The notes under the pieces: model-generated
Told to the model about the DNA's origin: nothing
Seen by the model: the letters and a program-made list of their open reading frames with translations, nothing else
Databases searched by the model: none
Translations under genes and position numbers: made by a program
Part shown: one piece after another, positions 6,693-11,275 of the stretch
Numbering within the stretch: position 1 is the stretch's first letter
Layout of the letters: each line of letters begins with the position of its first letter
NCBI GenBank assembly: GCA_001275005.1
Contig: JWZX01001845.1
Span: 1-11,275 of the forward strand
Reading direction: 5' to 3'
DNA from: Chrysochromulina tobinii
Lineage: Eukaryota > Haptophyta > Prymnesiales > Chrysochromulinaceae
Length of the DNA: 11,275 bases

Positions 6693-7676
6693 ATGCGCGC
6701 GCGCGCCTCCCTCGTGCGTCGATCATTCGCGACTGCGGCCGCGGCCACTGCAGCTCTCGCACTCGTGCCACCGGGTGACGAGGAGTATCCCGTCTCGGGT
6801 CTTACGGTTGTGTCCTTGCTGCCCTCTGGCATCGCGGGGGCATGCGCTCCACGGCGGCCACGAGTGCCAAGCTTCGAGGTGGTCAGTAACGGCGTGTACC
6901 TGTGCGGCATCTCACACGTCGAGGTGGCTTCGGCACAGGCGGCGATCGCTACCATCGCACGCTGCTCCAGTGCTGCAGCGGTTGCGTTGGAGTGCGATGC
7001 GAACACGCTCGAGGTGCGAAAGGCAGCTGCGAGGGCGCTGCAGGGCTTGGAGGCTGAGCAGATCCGCAAGGACGCACTCTTCCACATAGGCCGTGTGCGC
7101 CAGGCACTTTTCGAATCGGAAGCTGTCCGCGACATGGCCCGAGCCCGCGGCCGTGCAGAGCTCAGCTCGCCCTCGCAAGTGGGACTTCAGCCCGAGGTGG
7201 TGCGCTACTTGCGGAGCGATGGCGTGCTGTGGGGCAGCGAGATGGCAGCTGCGGCACAGGCAGCTGCCGACGCAGGCTGCCGCGTGGTGTGCCTCCAGCC
7301 GGGTGCCAAGTGGATGGAGGAGCCCGCCCCCGGTACGAGCGTCGAAACGCACAGCAGCGTGGTGCGCTCGGCGCGTCGGAGGCTCGCCTTGTTTGCAGGC
7401 TGGCTGCGCGTCCACGCGCTGTGCCCGGGTTTTGACGAGCGCAGTTGCGACGCTGTCGGTGTGGCCGCCTTGAACCAGGCGATGCTCGAGATGCTGCCGC
7501 GTGAGTATGCCCGGCGCGTCGCCACGCCCGATGAGGTGATGGCAAGGCGGCTTCGCGCACTCCGAGACGAGCTCGGCCGAGGCGAGGATGCCACCGTGGT
7601 TGGCTACCCGATCGTCGTGGCTGTCGTGGGTGCGCAGCACGTCCCGGGAATAGTTGAGCGGCTTCGTAGCCGTTGA
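6693..7676 (+). CDS. TraB/PrgY/TIKI-family (TRABD-like) protein, predicted mitochondrial
   Basis: Family members include bacterial PrgY/TraB (pheromone shutdown), animal TIKI metalloproteases and mitochondrial TRABD proteins. The 327-aa product shows both GX2H hallmarks: GISH (72-75, in VYLCGISHVEVASAQAA) near the start of the domain and GAQH (313-316, in VVAVVGAQHVPGI) at its end. The conserved acidic position lies in VALECD (Glu100), and PDEVMARRL (279-287) matches the family's '(R)D..MA..L' block. These histidines and the glutamate are the proposed metal or catalytic residues in TIKI. The first ~25 residues (MRARASLVRRSFATAAAATA) are Arg/Ser/Ala-rich without acids, like a mitochondrial presequence. 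ATG 6693 has AAC before it. It is a complete, apparently intronless gene. Enzymatic activity in protist members is not established. Confidence 0.85.
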   Translation: MRARASLVRRSFATAAAATAALALVPPGDEEYPVSGLTVVSLLPSGIAGACAPRRPRVPSFEVVSNGVYLCGISHVEVASAQAAIATIARCSSAAAVALECDANTLEVRKAAARALQGLEAEQIRKDALFHIGRVRQALFESEAVRDMARARGRAELSSPSQVGLQPEVVRYLRSDGVLWGSEMAAAAQAAADAGCRVVCLQPGAKWMEEPAPGTSVETHSSVVRSARRRLALFAGWLRVHALCPGFDERSCDAVGVAALNQAMLEMLPREYARRVATPDEVMARRLRALRDELGRGEDATVVGYPIVVAVVGAQHVPGIVERLRSR

Positions 7677-8371
7677 GAGCAGGAGTGTGCTAAAGTGTGT
7701 AAGCTACAACCGAGACCCGCTGTGTATCACTCCCTGGTATGACCTCAGTCTGTTGAGACTCTGTATTTAGCTGGTTCGTGATTCACGATAGAATTCCGCC
7801 CAACGCCAAGGCGCGTTAGCGTGTACTCATGCGCGTACTAGCTACTACGTGGCGTTCTCGATCGCCCGGTGGGTTGTTTCGGATGTTTTGAGGTCGGTAC
7901 GCGTACATTTGGTTATTCGTTATAATTACCGCGCCACGGCGATCAAGAACCCGGTACGCGAGAGCCCGAGACTACCCGACGCGCGTTACCGGCTTGACCG
8001 GGCACGCATTCACCATGGCATTCTCTATTGTGTATTGCTGCCTACGTCATACGATCCGAGATCGCCTCCCCGGGCCCCCGACGCCCGACCATATTACACA
8101 TGACTCCCGTGCACGTGTGACCCGCCGCCCCCCCCTCCAACCCCTTCCCACATGACTACGTCGTAGCACTTCTAGTAGCCTACATGCATGTACAACGTAG
8201 CACAAATTGAAATGAATCAGCTAGCAGCGCGCTTGCATCTGCAAGGCCCTCCATGGGCCCTCGCGTCGTCGCGTCGCCGCTCGTCTCCGCAAGCGAGCAC
8301 ACCCTCGCAGGCCATGGACTTTGTCCCCCACCCCTCGAATCGTGCAGGAGGACGCGCACCCTCGGCGCGGC
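7677..8371. other. Long convergent intergenic region, no gene recognised
   Basis: This 695-bp stretch separates two facing stop codons. The only ORF above 80 codons on the plus strand (7849-8103) has no motif. The region is rich in TACG/CGTA words and includes a C-run (about 8127-8135), a perfect 12-bp palindrome TACATGCATGTA (8181-8192) and a nearby CTACG-T-CGTAG inverted repeat (8156-8166). No tRNA, rRNA or snRNA was recognised. It is unusually long for a 3'-3' gap in this window and could hide a non-coding RNA. Confidence 0.5.
8181..8192. repeat. Perfect 12-bp palindrome
   Basis: TACATGCATGTA is identical to its reverse complement. It lies in the convergent non-coding region downstream of both neighbouring genes. 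Such short palindromes occur by chance, so no function is assigned. Confidence 0.6.
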
Positions 8372-9910
8372 TCACGCACCATCCCAGACGCAGACGAAGT
8401 TCGGGGACGGGCACGAGTACGAGTTGCCTGTGTACGAGATGCGGCCCGTGGAGACGTTGAAGGCGAAGACGGCCACTGAGCCCGAGTCTTGATTGGCCAC
8501 CAGGAGAAACTGGCCACTCTTGTCGAACTGGAAGTGGCGGGGCGTCTCTCCGCGCGTGTGGAAGATGCCCGCGAGCGTGAGCATGCCGGGCGGCGTCGAG
8601 TCGCGGTGGATGCGGTGCACTGACACCGAGTCGTGGCCGCGATTGCTGGTGATGACGAAGTCGCCCGTCGGGTGGATGGTGACCCGGCCGCACGTGTTCA
8701 TGTCGAAGGGGAAGTCCTCGGGCACCGTGGACACGGTCTGGACGAGGGTGAGCGTGGGCTGCTGCAGAGCCGCAAGAGCTTTCGTCTTCTCTTCGGGCGT
8801 GGGCGCATCGGCCCACGCCTTGGCGAGGCGGATCGCCACGTCAGGATGGAATGAGAAGACGGCAATCTGTGAACTAAGTTCGTTGACGACGTAGCACGTC
8901 GGAATGTCCTTGGCGAACATCATGTAGCGCGGGCCGAGGCCGCGACGGCTCGCCTTGACGCCACTCGGGATCTCGCCGCACGGGATGACGTTGCCTGACT
9001 CTTCGTCGAAGAGGAACTGCCGGATAATGTCCATCCCGAGGTCAGGAACGTACGCGATCGTACCGGTCGTGGGCTCGAGGACGATCGCGTGCGAGTGCGG
9101 GTTGCCCTGGCGCTCCTTTTGCGCATTCTCGTCGTTGAGCGAGTGATTCACGTGCTTATCGGCGCGCGCCTTCATCGGCTTGCCTCCCTTGGGGTCGTAA
9201 GTGGCCAGGTAGCGTCCGATGCGCCCGTCGGGAAGCAACTCGAGCGTGCCGATGGTACTGTCCCAGTAATTGACGAGAAGCATACGCCGCGCGTGCTTGT
9301 GGATCGTCAGGTAGCAGGTGGACGTGCCGCGGGCGCTCACGGGCGGGCAGTGCTCAGACATGGCGCCGGTCTTGAGATTGATCGCAAGGGAAATCACTTG
9401 GCCATCCATCTTGACGGACTCCGTGCACGCGTAGATGATCGGCAAAGTCGGGTGACGACGGCTGAAGGCAGGGTTGTGCACGAAGCCGGTCTTCGTCATG
9501 GAGAGGAGCGTGAGCGTGCCCTCGACCGTGTCAAGACGGTACGTGCGGAGCGCACGGTTGGCGGGCACGCCACGGGGCCCGTGCGCAAGATCCGAGAAGT
9601 CAGAGTAGGAGGAGACGAGCACAATCGGCCCGTGGTGGTGCGGTGGCGGCGGATAGCTCAAAGCAACAGCGGCCATCATGCCTTCATGGTTGTCTCCGTC
9701 CTTGACCCGATCGAGCTCCGAAAGTCCTTGTGCGTAGGAGTCGCCACGGATACGCAGGGGAGGCGGCGGAGGGCCACTCGCAGGGTATGCGGCCATTGGC
9801 GATGACGGCGGCGAGACATCGGTTGTAGCGAATCGAAGGGAGTCTTGCGAGATCGTTGACGGGATTTTCTTCACGAGCTGATTGGCAATGGCGTCGGCAT
9901 CATCGGCCAT
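8372..9910 (-). CDS. Lactonase-family 7-bladed beta-propeller protein (6-phosphogluconolactonase/carboxymuconate cyclase-like)
   Basis: This family includes cytosolic 6-phosphogluconolactonases of the YbhE type (oxidative pentose phosphate pathway) and cycloisomerase-like enzymes. The 512-aa product shows family signatures in order: NPAF (146-149), ACTES (161-165), PHSHAIVLEPTTGTIAYVPDLG (271-292, the metal/substrate-site histidines), LGPRYMMF (325-332), GRVTIHPTGDFVITSNRGHDS (408-428), GETPRHFQFDKSGQFLLVANQDS (454-476) and a C-terminal SPNFV (502-506). Repeated 'G.f.l..N.....v.vf' strands match the blades. At 512 aa it exceeds bacterial members (about 330-380 aa). The surplus is a Pro-rich N-terminal region (about 1-90, no signal peptide seen) and a charged loop DAPTPEEKTKALAALQQ (368-384). 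ATG 9910 is followed by G and fits well. The fold is secure; the exact substrate is not. It is followed 142 bp upstream by a tandem gene on the same strand. Confidence 0.87.
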   Translation of the reverse strand: MADDADAIANQLVKKIPSTISQDSLRFATTDVSPPSSPMAAYPASGPPPPPLRIRGDSYAQGLSELDRVKDGDNHEGMMAAVALSYPPPPHHHGPIVLVSSYSDFSDLAHGPRGVPANRALRTYRLDTVEGTLTLLSMTKTGFVHNPAFSRRHPTLPIIYACTESVKMDGQVISLAINLKTGAMSEHCPPVSARGTSTCYLTIHKHARRMLLVNYWDSTIGTLELLPDGRIGRYLATYDPKGGKPMKARADKHVNHSLNDENAQKERQGNPHSHAIVLEPTTGTIAYVPDLGMDIIRQFLFDEESGNVIPCGEIPSGVKASRRGLGPRYMMFAKDIPTCYVVNELSSQIAVFSFHPDVAIRLAKAWADAPTPEEKTKALAALQQPTLTLVQTVSTVPEDFPFDMNTCGRVTIHPTGDFVITSNRGHDSVSVHRIHRDSTPPGMLTLAGIFHTRGETPRHFQFDKSGQFLLVANQDSGSVAVFAFNVSTGRISYTGNSYSCPSPNFVCVWDGA

Positions 9911-10052
9911 TGCGAGAGAGAGGGGAATCTATGCGCGAAGTCCTAATTACGCAGCTGAATTACGTCGCCGAGGTCCCGACAATCATCAGTCTCTGTACCC
10001 CGCACCGCCAGCATGCGCCCGGTCAGACAGTCTACACGACTTCTCACTCATA
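9911..10052. other. Tandem intergenic gap upstream of the lactonase gene
   Basis: A 142-bp gap between the stop of the predicted myristoylated protein and the lactonase start, both on the minus strand. On the minus strand the sequence just before the lactonase ATG is pyrimidine-rich (CCCCTCTCTCTCGCA). The gap must hold one gene's 3' UTR and the next gene's promoter. Confidence 0.45.
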
Positions 10053-11153
10053 TTAGAATGGCATCATCCTAGGTAGCATCTGCCGGTTGAGGAAGCCCTG
10101 AAGCGCCATGATCGTCGGGTCGTTGTCACACACGCCGAAGAGCACGTCGCCGTTGAGGCCCATCCGATGCGTGATTTCGAGGTCGTCCGCGCCATTGTTC
10201 TTGAGGAACGTCTGCAGCGCAGTCACCAATTCGTCGGTCCTGACGGTGCCCGTGCCTAACGGCAGGCGGACATCGCTCTTGCCATCACCGCCCGAGCGAA
10301 TGACAACTGTGGCGTCAGAAGATACATGTATGGCGGCTGCCTCCTCCTTCGCCTCCTTCTCCTTGGCCACCTTGCGCAGGGCCGCGTGCCTCTCGTGATC
10401 AGCCCACACCTCGCCCCACTCCGCACAAGTGCGCGGCTTGCAGCCGTGCTGCGCCTCAAAGGCGACCTCATCGACCAGCTCCTTGGCAATGCCAGGGGTC
10501 GAGTCGTATCGAGGGTCGCGCACGCCTACGATCGGGCTCATGCCCGAGAGGTTGCATCCGATGACAGGGCTTGAGCCCTCGCTTTTCTTGAGGAAGCCGA
10601 TGAGCGCCGTCTTGAGCGGGCTGTTCCATTTGGACCCAAAGAAGAGCGGCATGAAGGGCGTCTTGTGGTCCGCAACTCTCTCCTCGTCGACTTGGAAGCC
10701 ATTCTGCTCGAGGAAAGAGGCGAGCGGATCGAGAATGAGCTCTAGGCTACCGTCGATAGCGAGCTCGCCGGGCTCCCACCACCACGGCCATTCTGCCGGC
10801 TGCTTGGTCGATGGCTCGGGGACAGTGGGCGGCTCCTCAGGGAAGACGTAGACAAAGAAGCTGCGTTCAATGTGGCCAAGAAATTCGATGTAGGCAGAAG
10901 CCGCATCCGCGTCAAAACATCCCTGTGTGCAGCCTGTCAACCGCACTGCCGGTTCTGCCGCCGACATGCTCGCTTCCCTTCCCCTTGCCACCATTTCTGC
11001 CGCTCTCGCCTCCTCCTCCACCCTCGCCGGCTCCTCCATCTCCGCCACCTCCCCCTCCAGAGCGGCCAGAAAGGTTATCTCGGGCATCGCAGTGATAAAA
11101 TCAGCTTGGCCATCGGCCTTGCGCATAGTCAAGCATGAAAAATTCGCACCCAT
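10053..11153 (-). CDS. Hypothetical protein with N-myristoylation motif and duplicated internal module
   Basis: I do not recognise a family. ATG 11153 is the first in-frame ATG (a longer frame to 11246 begins with GTG) and sits in a strong context (A-run before, G after). It opens MGANFSCLTMRK: Gly2 with Ser6 fits the N-myristoyltransferase consensus and Cys7 could be palmitoylated, so membrane anchoring is predicted. The 366-aa product has an acidic Glu/Ala-rich helical segment (about 30-60), a Pro/Trp-rich stretch (EPPTVPEPSTKQPAEWPWWW, 107-126), a module at about 138-191, a middle with CKPRTCAEWGEVW (238-250), a charged Lys/Glu/Ala helix (about 255-274), and a second module at about 307-358. 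Both modules share the pattern L..L..FL..NG...E......LF.......AL.GFL. The gene is intronless and tandem with the lactonase, but no functional link is evident. Confidence 0.72.
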   Translation of the reverse strand: MGANFSCLTMRKADGQADFITAMPEITFLAALEGEVAEMEEPARVEEEARAAEMVARGREASMSAAEPAVRLTGCTQGCFDADAASAYIEFLGHIERSFFVYVFPEEPPTVPEPSTKQPAEWPWWWEPGELAIDGSLELILDPLASFLEQNGFQVDEERVADHKTPFMPLFFGSKWNSPLKTALIGFLKKSEGSSPVIGCNLSGMSPIVGVRDPRYDSTPGIAKELVDEVAFEAQHGCKPRTCAEWGEVWADHERHAALRKVAKEKEAKEEAAAIHVSSDATVVIRSGGDGKSDVRLPLGTGTVRTDELVTALQTFLKNNGADDLEITHRMGLNGDVLFGVCDNDPTIMALQGFLNRQMLPRMMPF

Positions 11154-11275
11154 TTTTTGGGTCGAAGAGGATACGACGCGCGCGCATGCGCATGCACTGT
11201 ACACTGACCCAGCTCGTCGAGTCCGAAACCTGACACTCACAGACACACAGATTGTATTCAGGCGCGCGGGAAAGA
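11154..11275. promoter_or_regulatory. 5' flank of the predicted myristoylated-protein gene
   Basis: This is the 122 bp upstream of the ATG at 11153. It contains a 22-nt alternating purine-pyrimidine tract (11176-11197, mostly CG/CA/TG steps), a sequence type that can adopt Z-DNA. A shorter GC alternation also overlaps the start of the TraB-like gene (6691-6706). No standard promoter motif is visible. The window ends here, so the element cannot be bounded. Confidence 0.35.

Noticed and set aside
7849-8103. 84-codon ORF in the convergent gap
   Set aside because: No recognisable motif and composition like random translation; better treated as non-coding.
8217-8816. His/Arg-rich minus-strand ORF and other frames overlapping the lactonase
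   Set aside because: These are shadows of the lactonase frame, which has family signatures throughout.
9089-9805. 238-codon plus-strand ORF opposite the lactonase
   Set aside because: It looks protein-like only because the antisense of a GC-rich gene stays open; no family motif, and the minus-strand gene is secure.
10811-11095. Pro-rich plus-strand ORF (long runs of P) opposite the myristoylated protein
   Set aside because: It is the antisense of the Glu/Ala/Gly-coding segment of the minus-strand gene, where GAG-rich codons read as CTC/CCT repeats.
1-11275. Defence island, prophage, CRISPR or biosynthetic cluster
   Set aside because: No integrase, transposase, Cas, toxin-antitoxin or modular synthase motifs were seen, and gene arrangement is alternating and eukaryotic.

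Overview
This window looks like nuclear DNA from a GC-rich, gene-dense, intron-poor alga with a secondary (red-lineage) plastid, most likely a haptophyte or a related 'chromalveolate'. Three lines of evidence point there. The proteins are eukaryotic in type (TOP3B-like topoisomerase, TIKI/TRABD-like protein, N-myristoylation motif). One small protein (3402-3819) carries a bipartite plastid presequence with an Ala-Ala-Phe signal-peptide junction. Genes sit on both strands in alternating orientation, with no bacterial-style operons or Shine-Dalgarno sites. The lineage call is an inference; nothing here fixes the genus.

Layout: (1) 3-2939 (+) is the 3' part of a DNA topoisomerase III-beta-type gene. 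It keeps the end of the core type IA fold, then a very long low-complexity tail rich in Pro, Ser, Ala and Arg, and ends in a CCHC zinc knuckle. Its coding signal crosses three reading frames, each switch at or near a C-run, so it is either mis-assembled at homopolymers or decaying. (2) 2940-3401 is non-coding as far as I can tell. (3) 3402-3819 (+) is a single-domain parvulin prolyl isomerase with a plastid presequence, broken by one extra T in a TTTT-GA context. (4) 4037-4618 (-) is a small secretory-pathway or plastid membrane protein with an acidic tail. (5) 4894-5331 (+) is an unrecognised 145-aa ORF. (6) 5706-6557 (-) is a class I SAM-dependent methyltransferase. (7) 6693-7676 (+) is a TraB/PrgY/TIKI-family protein with a mitochondrial-type N-terminus. 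(8) 7677-8371 is a non-coding convergent 3' region. (9) 8372-9910 (-) is a 7-bladed beta-propeller lactonase (6-phosphogluconolactonase-like). (10) 10053-11153 (-) is an unrecognised, predicted N-myristoylated protein with an internal duplicated module.

I see no shared pathway linking these genes. The window reads as ordinary compact protist nuclear DNA, not a dedicated gene cluster. The points most worth a second look are the TOP3B-like gene with its unusual tail (zinc knuckle, S/T-P-R cluster, hairpin-forming 36-bp tandem repeats), the TTT-TGA frame switch in the parvulin gene, and the myristoylated internal-repeat protein. No RNA genes, CRISPR arrays or intact mobile elements were recognised.
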